DNA from: Pedobacter cryoconitis
GTDB taxonomy: Bacteria > Bacteroidota > Bacteroidia > Sphingobacteriales > Sphingobacteriaceae
Assembly (NCBI RefSeq): GCF_003259615.1
Contig: NZ_QLLR01000028.1
Span: 20,604 to 84,603 of the forward strand
Length of the DNA: 64,000 nt
Direction: 5' to 3'
The position numbers and the translations under genes are program-made. Under the pieces are notes generated by a model. That model saw only the letters and a program-made list of their open reading frames with translations, searched no databases and was not told the DNA's origin. This document shows, piece after piece, positions 26,155-35,962 of the stretch; the first letter of the stretch is position 1, and every line of letters starts with the position of its first letter.

Positions 26155-26844
26155 TTAAATCTCCGTCTGTTCCGCAGGGACTTTAGTTGCGCGCAGCATT
26201 TCACGTTTTCCAGGAGCTCCGGGAAGTTTTTCGATTTTCATCCCGCAACTCTTTAACGCACGCTTTAGTTTTCCGGTAATCGCGTAGGTTACAAAGATCC
26301 CGTTTGGTTTCAAAAATGAGCAAACATGGCAAATGATTTCATCCGACCACATTTCCGGTTGATGTTGTACCGAGAAAGCATCAAAATAAACCAGGTCAAA
26401 CAGCTTCTCGGCCTTAAAAGCATCCAGCGTAGTATGCGCGATAGTAAGTTCCTGATCCGTATTCAAAGCAGTTGCTGCACATAATGCGCTCGCATAAACA
26501 TTCATCAGGCTATCCCAGATCGGCGCAGGCACATATTGGTGATACTGAGTAGAGATTAATTCTTCTTTACTTAGCGGATAAGCCTCAATTCCAGTATAAC
26601 TCAAGGAAAGTCCATGCTCATCAGCATAAGCAGAAGTCAGCAGGAAATTCAGCCCCGTACCAAACCCGATTTCCAGGATCGCTATAGTCTGATCAGGGAA
26701 CGTTAACTCGGCCTGTTTTAAGCCTGCATCAATAAATACATGTTTACTTTCCTGTAATGCACCATGTTTAGAATGGTAGTGTTCACCAATAGTTTCATTA
26801 TATAAGGTGTTAGAGCCGTCTGCAGTTTGGGTGATGATATTCAT
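26155..26844 (-). CDS. mnmD: tRNA (5-methylaminomethyl-2-thiouridine) methyltransferase MnmD
   Basis: A 229-residue stand-alone MnmD (the methylase half of MnmC without the FAD domain, as usual outside gammaproteobacteria). It finishes mnm5s2U34 in tRNA wobble positions. Family marks are 'NETIGEHYHSKHGALQESKHVFI', the SAM loop 'ILEIGFGTGLNF' and 'DLVYFDAFSVQHQPEMW', with 'GIFVTYAITGKLKRAL' near the end. The ATG lies only about six bases from the predicted -7 element, so the message may be leaderless. Confidence 0.9.
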   Translation of the reverse strand: MNIITQTADGSNTLYNETIGEHYHSKHGALQESKHVFIDAGLKQAELTFPDQTIAILEIGFGTGLNFLLTSAYADEHGLSLSYTGIEAYPLSKEELISTQYHQYVPAPIWDSLMNVYASALCAATALNTDQELTIAHTTLDAFKAEKLFDLVYFDAFSVQHQPEMWSDEIICHVCSFLKPNGIFVTYAITGKLKRALKSCGMKIEKLPGAPGKREMLRATKVPAEQTEI

Positions 26845-26849
26845 TTCTA

Positions 26850-26857
26850 CAAATTTA
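26850..26857 (-). promoter_or_regulatory. -7 element of mnmD
   Basis: On the minus strand TAAATTTG (26857 to 26850) matches TAnnTTTG. A TTG lies 16 bases upstream (26876 to 26874), slightly short. The start codon follows after five bases. Confidence 0.5.
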
Positions 26858-26919
26858 CCACATAAATTCTAAACAAGCTTTGTAGATTAGCGCCAAATTA
26901 TTAAGATTAAAATACAATT

Positions 26920-27936
26920 ATGAATAAAAAGATTTACCTGATCATTATTGTTTCAATATTTTCAAGTACTATAGCATTCGCACAAGGAAGCCTTGACATC
27001 CATTTCAATGGAATGGGCTTTATGGATAACAGGGAATATAAAGATTACATTTCCAGATCTAACACTTATTCAGGCACCAGGCTTGCCCTTGATGTAGGAT
27101 TAAACCTGGACAGCAATAACCACTTCATTGTGGGGGTAAACGGATTACATGAATTCGGTTCCAGCCGTTTTATGAAGGTAGACCCTGTTGCTTATTACAA
27201 CTATACCAACAAAAACTGGAATTTTAATATTGGTGCATTTTCCAGAGAAGGACTGCTCAGTGACTATCCGCGTGCCTTATTAAATGATACTTTGCGCTAT
27301 TACCGTCCGAATGTACAAGGGATGTTATTAAAGTATCAAAATGAACACTTTACAGAGACAGTATGGATTGATTGGCTGAGTAAACAATCACCAACCGACA
27401 GAGAGCAGTTTTTAGTAGGATTATCGGGTAAATATCGCCCGGTCACTACAGGACCTTTTTATATCACGCATTATTTTCAGCTGATGCACAATGCGTATAC
27501 ATCCAATGAACAAGCAGGTGATCATATCGAAGATAACGGAGGTTTACAAGTGAAATTAGGACTGGATTTCAGCCATAAAACCTTTCTGGATTCCCTGACT
27601 ATTGAAGCCGGGGCGCTGATGTCTATTGAAAGGATCAGAAATGTCACAGATCTGAATACTCCAAAAGGATTTGTAGCCAGCGCTTATCTGGGTTACAAAC
27701 GTTTTGCTTTATATGATGAATTTTACAAAGGCCAGGGATCTCATATCAATTATGGTGATGGCTTTTATCAGAACAAAACTTATAACAGGCTTGATTTAAT
27801 GTTTACTCCTTTGATTTTTAAGAATATCAAAGGATCATTTGTCTTTAGTTTGCATAATACGCCATCCAGAATGAGCAGTCAGCAAGCATTCCGGTTAACC
27901 TTTGACTTAGGCAGAAAAGTCTTAACCAGGTTTTAA
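26920..27936 (+). CDS. Outer membrane beta-barrel protein of unknown function
   Basis: A 338-residue exported protein with a signal peptide cut after 'IAFAQ' (residue 22). The mature part is a run of alternating hydrophobic/aromatic strands with Gly turns, ending in Phe, as expected of a porin-like beta-barrel of about 14-16 strands. I do not recognise a family. Repeated motifs such as 'WNFNIGAFSREGL' and 'YRPNVQGMLLKYQN' suggest barrel strands, not a peptide-binding domain. Monocistronic, followed by a strong bidirectional terminator. Confidence 0.75.
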   Translation: MNKKIYLIIIVSIFSSTIAFAQGSLDIHFNGMGFMDNREYKDYISRSNTYSGTRLALDVGLNLDSNNHFIVGVNGLHEFGSSRFMKVDPVAYYNYTNKNWNFNIGAFSREGLLSDYPRALLNDTLRYYRPNVQGMLLKYQNEHFTETVWIDWLSKQSPTDREQFLVGLSGKYRPVTTGPFYITHYFQLMHNAYTSNEQAGDHIEDNGGLQVKLGLDFSHKTFLDSLTIEAGALMSIERIRNVTDLNTPKGFVASAYLGYKRFALYDEFYKGQGSHINYGDGFYQNKTYNRLDLMFTPLIFKNIKGSFVFSLHNTPSRMSSQQAFRLTFDLGRKVLTRF

Positions 27937-27940
27937 ACAA

Positions 27941-27977
27941 AAAAGGCCGCTGTGATTTTTTCACAGCGGCCTTTTTT
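27941..27977. terminator. Bidirectional terminator, 11-bp GC-rich stem
   Basis: GGCCGCTGTGA (27945-27955) pairs with 27961-27971 around a T5 loop, with A4 before and T6 after. It separates the convergent barrel and M13 peptidase genes. Confidence 0.9.
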
Positions 27978-27991
27978 GTTAACCGGATAAT

Positions 27992-30031
27992 TTACCAAAG
28001 ACGGATTCTGTCTTCTGGTTTTTTATATAACTTATCACCAGGCTTCACATCGAATGCTTTATACCAGGCATCCATATTTACAGGCGCTCCGATAGTTCTG
28101 AATTCTCCTGGAGAATGCGGATCAGTTTTAATCAACTGTGCAGCATTGTCCGGTAAAATATTACCTCTCCATACCTGTGCCCACGACAAGAAGAAACGCT
28201 GATCAGGTGTGAACCCGTCAATTTTCTCTTCAGACTGACCTTGTTTAGTTAATTTAAAAGCAGTATAAGCCGCATTTAAACCTCCTAAATCACCAATATT
28301 TTCACCCATAGTCAGTTTACCATTCACATGAATAGTATCCAGTACTGCGTATGAATCATACTGCTCACCCAAAGCTTTCGTTTTGGCTTCAAATTTTGTA
28401 CGGTCCTGATCTGTCCACCAGTTACGCAGATTACCATCTTTATCATACTGGCTGCCGCTATCATCAAAACCATGCGACATTTCATGGCCAATTACTGCAC
28501 CAATACCACCATAATTAATTGCATCATCAGCGTTTGCTGCAAAGAAAGGGAACTGTAAAATTCCTGCAGGGAATACAATCTCGTTCATTGTTGGGCTATA
28601 ATAAGCATTTACCGTTGGCGGAGTCATGCCAAAACGCTTGCGGTCAACAGGTTTGCCTAACTGATCAACCATGTCATTATATCCCCATGCCCCTACATTT
28701 CTAAGGTTCTGGAAATAAGTTTTGCGGTCAATATTTAATCCATCGTAAGTTTTCCACTGATCAGGATAGCCAATTTTAGGGACAAAAGCATTTAGCTTGG
28801 CCAGCGCTTTTTCCTTGGTTACCTCGCTCATCCATTCTAACCCTTTAATTCTGATTTCGAATGCAGTACGCAGATTTTTGATCATTTCAGTCATGCGTGC
28901 CTTAGCCTCAGGCTTAAAGTATTTAGCCACATAAAGTTGTCCCAATAACTCACCGATTGAACCATCAGTTTTGGAAGACATCGTTTGCCACCTTGGTGTT
29001 TGTACTTTCTGTCCGGTTTGTGCCTGGTTGAAGGCGAAAGTTGCTTTTACAAAAGGAGAACTTAAGTTTGATGCTGAATTTTTAAGCACGTTCCATTCCA
29101 GGTAAGTTTTCCAGTCTGAAACAGGTACAGTACTCAGCATGCCATTCAGGCTGACAAAAAACTTAGGAGCACCTACTAAAACAGTATCCTGTCCTTTGAC
29201 CAAAAGTTTTGGTAAAGTCGCAGTCCAGTTAATATTTGGTGTTGTTTTATCAAAATCAGCAACTGTAAATTTATTATAGGTCTTGTAAGGGTCACGCATT
29301 TCAAGACGTGACATCTGAGCCTCAGCAAGCTTTTTCTCAATCGAAAGTACCGTGTTTGCCTTTTGTTTTGCATCCGTAGCAGAACTGCCCGTCAGCGTAA
29401 ACAAAGTAGTCATGTAATTCAGATAAGCCTCACGGATTTTTAAGGTCCTGCTATCATCTTTTAAATAATAATCGCGGTCAGGCAAAGTTGTTCCACCCTG
29501 ACCAAGCTGGGCTACATACTTCGTTACATTTTTCCTGTCCTGTCCTATATAAAAGCTATACATCGGAGATCCGATACCAGAAACCCGCATAGCGACAACT
29601 TCATCCAGTATACCCTGTATATCTTTAATCTTGTTAATTTTAGCCAGGTCAGCTTTAATAGGTGTGTACCCTAACTTTTCAATCGTAAGGCTATCCATTG
29701 CAGCGGCATAAAAATCACCTACGCGTCTTTTTGCTGATCCCGCAGGCGCAGAACGATCTGCAGCGGCCTCTTCCACAATGCCTTTGACTGCATTGATGTT
29801 AAAATCTCTTAACTCATTGAAACTTCCCCAGCGTGTTTCCTTGGCAGGGACAGGGTTGTTTTTAATCCAGGTTCCACTGGCATATTCGTAAAAATCGTCT
29901 CCGGGTTTTACCGTAAGATCCATATTTGCAGGATCAATAAACTTTGTGGGAACCTTTTGTGCATAAGAAGAATAGCTTGCTGCTAATATTCCTAAGACTG
30001 CAAAATAGTTTTTCAGGTGTTTTGTATTCAT
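27992..30031 (-). CDS. M13 family zinc metallopeptidase (neprilysin-like)
   Basis: A 679-residue exported endopeptidase. The signal peptide ends near 'SYAQK' (about 25). The M13 N-terminal domain starts 'DPANMDLTVKPGDDFYEYASGTW' and the C-terminal catalytic domain carries 'GAVIGHEMSHGFDDSGSQYD' (HExxH zinc site near 517) and 'TMGENIGDLGGL' (third ligand Glu near 574). Other family marks are 'VNAYYSPTMNEIVFPAGILQ' and the terminal 'KPEDRIRLW'. It degrades short peptides in the periplasm. Length and domain order are normal. Confidence 0.95.
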   Translation of the reverse strand: MNTKHLKNYFAVLGILAASYSSYAQKVPTKFIDPANMDLTVKPGDDFYEYASGTWIKNNPVPAKETRWGSFNELRDFNINAVKGIVEEAAADRSAPAGSAKRRVGDFYAAAMDSLTIEKLGYTPIKADLAKINKIKDIQGILDEVVAMRVSGIGSPMYSFYIGQDRKNVTKYVAQLGQGGTTLPDRDYYLKDDSRTLKIREAYLNYMTTLFTLTGSSATDAKQKANTVLSIEKKLAEAQMSRLEMRDPYKTYNKFTVADFDKTTPNINWTATLPKLLVKGQDTVLVGAPKFFVSLNGMLSTVPVSDWKTYLEWNVLKNSASNLSSPFVKATFAFNQAQTGQKVQTPRWQTMSSKTDGSIGELLGQLYVAKYFKPEAKARMTEMIKNLRTAFEIRIKGLEWMSEVTKEKALAKLNAFVPKIGYPDQWKTYDGLNIDRKTYFQNLRNVGAWGYNDMVDQLGKPVDRKRFGMTPPTVNAYYSPTMNEIVFPAGILQFPFFAANADDAINYGGIGAVIGHEMSHGFDDSGSQYDKDGNLRNWWTDQDRTKFEAKTKALGEQYDSYAVLDTIHVNGKLTMGENIGDLGGLNAAYTAFKLTKQGQSEEKIDGFTPDQRFFLSWAQVWRGNILPDNAAQLIKTDPHSPGEFRTIGAPVNMDAWYKAFDVKPGDKLYKKPEDRIRLW

Positions 30032-30135
30032 CAGTTTTTTTAATAAGGCTTGCCTAATGCGCTCAAAATAGCGAATGAGATTTACAAAAACTTATTCTAA
30101 TGAAAATATTACTGAGAAAACGCGTACTTTTTCCG

Positions 30136-30222
30136 CTATCTGTTAAACCAATAATAGAGTTTGGTCAGTCCCAGTTTTTTAATGATTAATCCCGGAAGGA
30201 GGAATACTTTGATCGCTTTCAT
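30136..30222 (-). CDS. Candidate 28-residue small protein
   Basis: On the minus strand an ATG (30222) opens a 28-codon frame to TAG (30136-30138). The peptide is hydrophobic and basic ('MKAIKVFLLPGLIIKKLGL', then 'YYWFNR'), like a single short membrane-associated helix. It lies in the 347-base gap between the M13 gene and the divergent S9 gene. No clear promoter or terminator was seen. It may be chance; conservation would decide. Confidence 0.3.
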   Translation of the reverse strand: MKAIKVFLLPGLIIKKLGLTKLYYWFNR

Positions 30223-30352
30223 AAAATATAACCAGATGAATTAATTACAGTATTAACATAATTTAACATTTATTATTGTGCTGATACGAAAAATTAGTTT
30301 ATCAAGGCATTTTCCAAATTGGGTAAAATTCATCCCGCTAAGCCATAATTGC

Positions 30353-30360
30353 TATATTTG
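30353..30360 (+). promoter_or_regulatory. -7 element of the DPP IV-like gene
   Basis: TATATTTG matches TAnnTTTG and lies 18 bases before ATG 30379. The nearest upstream TTG is either too close or 31 bases away, so only the -7 box is supported. Confidence 0.45.
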
Positions 30361-30378
30361 GCCATCAAATTCAAATCA

Positions 30379-32532
30379 ATGAAGAAACTAGTTTTATTCG
30401 CCGTATTGCTTTCTGCCGCTGTAATTGTAAACGGTCAGCAGAAAAATCTGAGCATGACCGATGCCATGTTCAATGCACGTACGACGCTTGCCCCACAAAA
30501 ATTAAATAAACTGCAATTCCTTTACGGAAAAGAAGATTATGTATATAGTAAAGCTGTAAATGGGGGAACGGCCTGGTTTACAGGGAGTGCAGCAGCAAAA
30601 GAAGAAAAACTATTATTGAACTTAACTCAACTCAATCAAAAACTACGTTCAGCAAAGCAGGATACCTTAAAGGCGATGCCTGATATTTCTTTCAACCAGG
30701 GAGCAGACTGGATTATTCCTGTGAGCGGGGCATCCTTAGCTTATAACCCGGTAAAAAATACTTTCACCACTTTGATGGACTGTAAACTGGCCGGTCAAAG
30801 TAAAGCAGAAAGAAGTGTTGCCGGTTATACCGCTTACCTGGATCATTACAATTTATTTGTGAACGATGGGAAAACAGCCAGACAAGTAACCACTGATGGC
30901 ACCAACGATATAGTTTATGCTTCATCAGTACACCGTGACGAATTTGGAATTACAAAAGGGACTTTCTGGAGTAACCAAGGTAAAAAACTTGCTTTTTACC
31001 GGATGGATCAAAGTATGGTTTCGGATTATCCAATTATTGACTGGACCACCCGTCCTGCAAAAAATATCAATATTAAATATCCTATGGCGGGGGATAAAAT
31101 CCATGAAGTAACCGTAGGTGTTTACAATGCCGAAACCCAGACTGTTGTTTATCTTCAAACCGGCCAGCCTGCAGAACAATACCTTACTAATATCGCCTGG
31201 AGCCCGGATGATAAATTTGTATATATCGCTGTTTTAAACCGCGGACAAAATCATATGGAATTTAAGCAGTTTGATGCGCAAACCGGTCACTCTATAAAAA
31301 CACTTTTCGAAGAGCGGGATGAGAAATATGTAGAACCACTTGTTCCGGCATTATTCCTTAAAAATGATCCTCAGCAATTTATCTGGCAAAGTAACCGTGA
31401 TGGATGGAATCAATTATACTTATACAATACCAGCGGTAAACTGGTTAAACAATTGACTAAAGGAAACTGGGAAGTTACTGAAGTAAAAGGCTTTGATGCA
31501 GCAGGTGAGAATTTATTTTATGTTTCCACAGCTGAATCTCCGATTACCAGGAACCTGTATGTCGTGAATATCAAATCTGGTCAGTCGAAGAGAATTACCT
31601 CAGGTTTTGCAGTACATAAACCAGAAATCAGTACTTCGGGAAATACAGTCCTTGATAATTTCAGCTCCACTAAAAATCCCGGTACTATTGAACTGCTGGA
31701 CGTTAAAAAAGGAGCGAAGAAATTAATCTTCCAATCAGCAGATCCGCTGAAGGATTATACTTTGGGTGCGTCTTCAATTTTTACGATCAAAGGGAAAAAT
31801 GGCGATCCTATCTATTGTAATTTATTCAAGCCTGTAGCGCTCGACAGCACTAAAAAACATCCTGTCATAGTTTACTGGTATGGTGGCTCGCATGCGCAAT
31901 TAATTCTTGACCAGTGGAATGCAGGGGGTAGTAATTACTGGTTCCAATATCTTGCGGAACAAGGTTTTGTGGTGATGGTCATTGATACCAGGGGAAGTGA
32001 TAACCGTGGAAAAGCATTTGAACAGGCTATGTTCAGAAAAGTAGGTGATGTGCAGATAGAAGATATGATGTCTGCTGTAGACTATCTGAAAGGACTATCT
32101 TATACTGATGAGAAAAATATGGGGCTGTTTGGCTGGAGTTTCGGAGGTTTCAATACGGTAGATTTTATGCTGAACCATCCTGATGTTTTTAAAGCGGCAG
32201 TAGCTGGCGGAGCTGTGACCAACTGGAATTTCTACGAAGCGATGTATACAGAACGTTATATGGATACACCACAGGAAAATCCTGAAGGTTATGCGGCAAC
32301 GGATCTGACGAATCAGATTCAAAAACTAAAAGGTAAATTATTGCTTATTCATGGATTACAGGATAATGTAGTAGTGCAGCAACATACCGTTGATCTGGTA
32401 AAAAAGGCTGTAGATAACAATATACAACTGGATTATATGATTTATCCGGGACATGAACACAATGTATTGGGTAAAGACAGAACTCATCTTTACCAGAAAG
32501 TAACAGATTATTTTATGCAAAATCTTAAATAG
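30379..32532 (+). CDS. Secreted S9 family dipeptidyl peptidase IV-like enzyme
   Basis: A 717-residue exported serine peptidase. The signal peptide MKKLVLFAVLLSAAVIVNGQ is cut near residue 20. A DPPIV_N beta-propeller (about 60-470) precedes the hydrolase domain with Ser near 587 (GWSFGGF), Asp near 661 (HGLQDNV) and His near 692 (GHEHNV). It removes N-terminal dipeptides. The frame runs 10 codons further upstream, but Met at 30379 gives a standard signal peptide and fits the -7 element. The next gene (GNAT) follows after 4 bases. Confidence 0.9.
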   Translation: MKKLVLFAVLLSAAVIVNGQQKNLSMTDAMFNARTTLAPQKLNKLQFLYGKEDYVYSKAVNGGTAWFTGSAAAKEEKLLLNLTQLNQKLRSAKQDTLKAMPDISFNQGADWIIPVSGASLAYNPVKNTFTTLMDCKLAGQSKAERSVAGYTAYLDHYNLFVNDGKTARQVTTDGTNDIVYASSVHRDEFGITKGTFWSNQGKKLAFYRMDQSMVSDYPIIDWTTRPAKNINIKYPMAGDKIHEVTVGVYNAETQTVVYLQTGQPAEQYLTNIAWSPDDKFVYIAVLNRGQNHMEFKQFDAQTGHSIKTLFEERDEKYVEPLVPALFLKNDPQQFIWQSNRDGWNQLYLYNTSGKLVKQLTKGNWEVTEVKGFDAAGENLFYVSTAESPITRNLYVVNIKSGQSKRITSGFAVHKPEISTSGNTVLDNFSSTKNPGTIELLDVKKGAKKLIFQSADPLKDYTLGASSIFTIKGKNGDPIYCNLFKPVALDSTKKHPVIVYWYGGSHAQLILDQWNAGGSNYWFQYLAEQGFVVMVIDTRGSDNRGKAFEQAMFRKVGDVQIEDMMSAVDYLKGLSYTDEKNMGLFGWSFGGFNTVDFMLNHPDVFKAAVAGGAVTNWNFYEAMYTERYMDTPQENPEGYAATDLTNQIQKLKGKLLLIHGLQDNVVVQQHTVDLVKKAVDNNIQLDYMIYPGHEHNVLGKDRTHLYQKVTDYFMQNLK

Positions 32533-32536
32533 GAGC

Positions 32537-33082
32537 ATGGTAGTATTGAAATTTTTTACGGAAAGACTAAAACTGAGACTGGTAGAAATGGCTGATCTTG
32601 AAGCGATTCATGTATTGCACCATTTGGCTGAAACAGATCAGTATAATACTTTGGGGATTCCTAAAGATCTGGAAGAGACAAATATAATTGTAGATGGCTG
32701 GATCAATGACCATCAGAAAAAGACGATTAAGAATTACACTTTTGCCGTTGAATTTGAGAAAGGTGGTTTTGTCGGACTGGTGTCTCTTAAACTGTCGTCG
32801 TCTAAATTCAACAGTGCAGAAATATGGTATAAAATTAATGTAGATTTCTGGAATCAGGGTTATGCTACAGAGGCAATCAGGGCAGTGATCAGGTTTGGAT
32901 TTGACCGCCTGAAATTACACCGTATTGAAGCTGGCTGTGCGGTAGAAAATTTAGCTTCTATCCGTGTATTGGAAAAAGCAGGCATGACTCAGGAAGGCAG
33001 GAAACGACAAATTTTACCTTTAGTAACCGGCTGGATGGATAGTTTTGAGTACGCCATTCTGGACGAAGAGTGGAAAGCCTGA
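32537..33082 (+). CDS. GNAT N-acetyltransferase (RimJ/RimL-like)
   Basis: A 181-residue acetyltransferase of the Acetyltransf_3 type. 'FFTERLKLRLVEMADLEAI' at the N-terminus is typical of RimJ-like enzymes. The acetyl-CoA loop region is 'DFWNQGYATEAIRAVIRFGF', followed by 'LKLHRIEAGCAVENLASIRVL'. It transfers acetyl to an amine, possibly a ribosomal protein N-terminus; the true substrate is unknown. It starts 4 bases after the S9 stop, so it is translated from the same message. Confidence 0.87.
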   Translation: MVVLKFFTERLKLRLVEMADLEAIHVLHHLAETDQYNTLGIPKDLEETNIIVDGWINDHQKKTIKNYTFAVEFEKGGFVGLVSLKLSSSKFNSAEIWYKINVDFWNQGYATEAIRAVIRFGFDRLKLHRIEAGCAVENLASIRVLEKAGMTQEGRKRQILPLVTGWMDSFEYAILDEEWKA

Positions 33083-33102
33083 ATATTTTCCGCTAAAAAC
33101 CT

Positions 33103-33110
33103 TATTTTTG
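33103..33110 (+). promoter_or_regulatory. -7 element of valS
   Basis: TATTTTTG fits TAnnTTTG, 22 bases before ATG 33133. No standard -33 TTG was found at 17-23 bases upstream. Confidence 0.45.
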
Positions 33111-33132
33111 CATTTTAATCAGCACCCTATAA

Positions 33133-35805
33133 ATGAGCATTTCGACTAAATACGATCCCGCCGAAACCGAAGACAAGTGGTACAGCTACTGGCTGTCAAA
33201 AAAGTTCTTTCATTCTGAACCAGATGAACGTGAACCCTATACAATTGTAATCCCTCCGCCAAACGTCACTGGAGTATTACATATGGGCCACATGCTCAAC
33301 AATACAATTCAGGATGTCATGATTCGCCGTGCACGTATGCAGGGTAAAAATGCGTGTTGGGTTCCTGGAACTGACCATGCTTCTATTGCTACAGAAGCGA
33401 AGGTCGTTGCGATGCTGAAAGAAAGAGGTATCAGTAAAAAAGATCTGACCAGGGAAGAATTCATGGCCTATGCGTGGGAATGGAAAGAAAAATACGGTGG
33501 TATTATTCTGGATCAGCTGAAGAAACTGGGCGCAAGCTGCGACTGGGACCGGACGCGTTTCACGATGGAAGAAGACCTTTCTGAATCTGTGATCGACTGT
33601 TTTATTGACCTGTATAAAAAAGGGAAAATTTACCGCGGTATCCGTATGGTGAACTGGGACCCGGCCGGTAAAACTGCCGTTTCTGATGAAGAGGTAATCC
33701 GTAAGGAAGTGAATCAGAAGTTGTATTATATTAAATATTCTATTGCTCCTGCTACAGGTGCGGATACGGAATTTTTAACAATTGCAACTACACGTCCTGA
33801 AACGATTATGGCTGATGCAGCGATCTGTATCAATCCGAATGATGAGCGTTATACACATCTGAAGGGTAAAAAAGTATTTGTTCCTTTAATCAATCGTGAG
33901 ATTCCTATTATTGAGGATGAGTATGTAACGATGGATTTTGGCACGGGTTGTTTAAAGGTAACGCCTGCGCATGATTTAAATGATTATGAGCTGGGCGTGA
34001 AACATAAACTTCCGGTAATTGATATATTAAATGATGACGGTACTTTAAATGAGCTTGCTGTGATCCTGGTAGGTGAAGACCGTTTTGTTGCCCGTAAAAA
34101 GATTGCGGTATTACTGGACGAAGCTGGTCATCTGGAGAAAATAGAAGATTATAAATCACAGGTTGGATTCTCTGAGCGTACTGATGCTGCCATTGAGCCA
34201 AAGCTTTCTTTGCAATGGTTCTGTAAAATGGACGAAATGGCCAAGCCTGCTTTAGCTGATGTGCTGAATGGTGATGTGAAGCTTATTCCTGAGAAATTTG
34301 TGAATACATACCGTCATTGGATGGAGAATGTAAGGGATTGGAATATCAGCCGCCAGTTATGGTGGGGGCAACGTATTCCTGCCTGGTTTGATGATAAAGG
34401 AGACTGGGTAGTTGCTAAAACTAAAGAAGATGCTTTAAATGAGTTTTTAAAGCTTAAAGATATTGATGGTAAATTTACTGAGGAAGAAGCAAATGGGTTT
34501 AAGCACCAGCTTTCTGCTTTTATCAGACAGGATGATGATGTATTAGATACGTGGTTTTCTTCGTGGTTATGGCCGATGTCGGTGTTTAACGGGTTGAAAG
34601 ATCCTGGAAATAAGGATATTAATTATTATTATCCTACGAATGATCTGGTTACTGCTCCTGAGATTTTATTCTTCTGGGTAGCGCGTATGATTATGGCGGG
34701 CCACGAGTTCATGGGTAAAAAGCCGTTTACAAACGTGTACCTGACTGGTATTGTACGTGATAAGTTAGGCCGTAAAATGTCTAAGTCTTTAGGTAATTCT
34801 CCTGACCCGATTGGTTTGATCGGGAAGTATGGTGCGGATGGGGTTCGTGTAGGAATGTTATTATGTTCTCCGGCTGGTAATGATCTGATGTTCGATGAGA
34901 GTTACTGTGAGCAGGGAAGGAATTTTGCAAATAAGATCTGGAATGCTTTTCGCCTGGTGAAAGGGTGGGAGGTTGATGAGACTTTAGCAAATCCTAATGC
35001 GCAGGCTATTTTATGGTTTGAGAATCGTTTCAATGAGGCGTTAGCGGAGATTGAAGATAATTATAAGCAGTATCGTTTGTCGGAAGCTTTAATGACAACT
35101 TATAAGTTGGTGTGGGATGACTTCTGTGCGTGGTACCTGGAAATGGTAAAACCTGTTTATCAGCATCCGATTGATCCGGTTTCTCTGAAAGCGACGATTG
35201 GTTTCTTTGAAAAGATTTTGAGTTTGCTGCATCCGTTTATGCCGTTTATTACGGAAGAGTTATGGCATGATGAGATATTTGGGGTCAAAGGGGAAATGGA
35301 CTGCATTATTGTAGCACCTTATCCTGTTGCGGGTTCTGCTGATATAGCTTTGTTGAAGGATGTGGAAGTGGTGAAGGGGATTGTTGCTGAGGTACGTAAT
35401 ATCAGGAATACGAAACAGATTTCTCCGAAAGAGGGTTTGCCTTTGAGTGTGAAGGTTAATTCTTCTTTAGCTTATGATAAATGGTTAACGATTATTTCTA
35501 AACTGGCAAATATTACTGAGGTAGATTTTGTGAGTGATAAGGTGTCTGGTGCCTCGGGTTTCATGGTTGGAAATGATGAGTTTTTTATACAGCTGAATGA
35601 GACGATTGATGTGGATGCGGAACGGGAAAGGTTGAATGGAGAGCTTGTTTATTTGCAAGGGTTTTTAAAATCTGTAGATGCGAAGCTGAGCAATGAAAGG
35701 TTTGTACAGAATGCGAAACCAGAGATTATTCAGAATGAAAGGAATAAGAAGGCGGATGCTGAAGCGAAGGTGAAGATTATTCAAGAGTCTCTGCTAAGTT
35801 TATAA
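33133..35805 (+). CDS. valS: Valyl-tRNA synthetase
   Basis: An 890-residue class I synthetase. It charges tRNA-Val and edits Thr-tRNA-Val. The N-terminus 'KYDPAETEDKWYSYW' leads to the HIGH-type motif in 'GVLHMGHMLNNTIQD' (near 50), an editing domain (about 200-340), 'IWNAFRLVKGW' and the KMSKS motif in 'GRKMSKSLGNSPDP' (near 549). The C-terminal coiled-coil arm (about 820-890, 'RERLNGELVYLQGFLKS') is intact. The length is normal. Confidence 0.97.
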   Translation: MSISTKYDPAETEDKWYSYWLSKKFFHSEPDEREPYTIVIPPPNVTGVLHMGHMLNNTIQDVMIRRARMQGKNACWVPGTDHASIATEAKVVAMLKERGISKKDLTREEFMAYAWEWKEKYGGIILDQLKKLGASCDWDRTRFTMEEDLSESVIDCFIDLYKKGKIYRGIRMVNWDPAGKTAVSDEEVIRKEVNQKLYYIKYSIAPATGADTEFLTIATTRPETIMADAAICINPNDERYTHLKGKKVFVPLINREIPIIEDEYVTMDFGTGCLKVTPAHDLNDYELGVKHKLPVIDILNDDGTLNELAVILVGEDRFVARKKIAVLLDEAGHLEKIEDYKSQVGFSERTDAAIEPKLSLQWFCKMDEMAKPALADVLNGDVKLIPEKFVNTYRHWMENVRDWNISRQLWWGQRIPAWFDDKGDWVVAKTKEDALNEFLKLKDIDGKFTEEEANGFKHQLSAFIRQDDDVLDTWFSSWLWPMSVFNGLKDPGNKDINYYYPTNDLVTAPEILFFWVARMIMAGHEFMGKKPFTNVYLTGIVRDKLGRKMSKSLGNSPDPIGLIGKYGADGVRVGMLLCSPAGNDLMFDESYCEQGRNFANKIWNAFRLVKGWEVDETLANPNAQAILWFENRFNEALAEIEDNYKQYRLSEALMTTYKLVWDDFCAWYLEMVKPVYQHPIDPVSLKATIGFFEKILSLLHPFMPFITEELWHDEIFGVKGEMDCIIVAPYPVAGSADIALLKDVEVVKGIVAEVRNIRNTKQISPKEGLPLSVKVNSSLAYDKWLTIISKLANITEVDFVSDKVSGASGFMVGNDEFFIQLNETIDVDAERERLNGELVYLQGFLKSVDAKLSNERFVQNAKPEIIQNERNKKADAEAKVKIIQESLLSL

Positions 35806-35889
35806 AATAAAAAAAGAAGGGTCGATTTCCTTGCTTACGGTGCGAAGAGCATCCGAGGCAAGGAAATCGACCCTTCTTTTTTTATTTTA
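35803..35889. terminator. Very long structured hairpin after valS
   Basis: Arms 35803-35834 and 35858-35889 are perfectly complementary over 32 bases. The outer part is A/T-rich, with seven A on one arm and seven T on the other; the inner part is GAAGGGTCGATTTCCTTGC. The 23-base loop can form a small inner stem (CGG.TGC / GCA.TCCG). It works as a terminator in both directions but is far longer than needed. Confidence 0.8.
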
Positions 35890-35962
35890 CTTTCTGCAAT
35901 TTGATATGGACCATAGATGGTGTTGTCTTTTTTTGTGGTTTGTTTGGTAGTATATAAAGATG

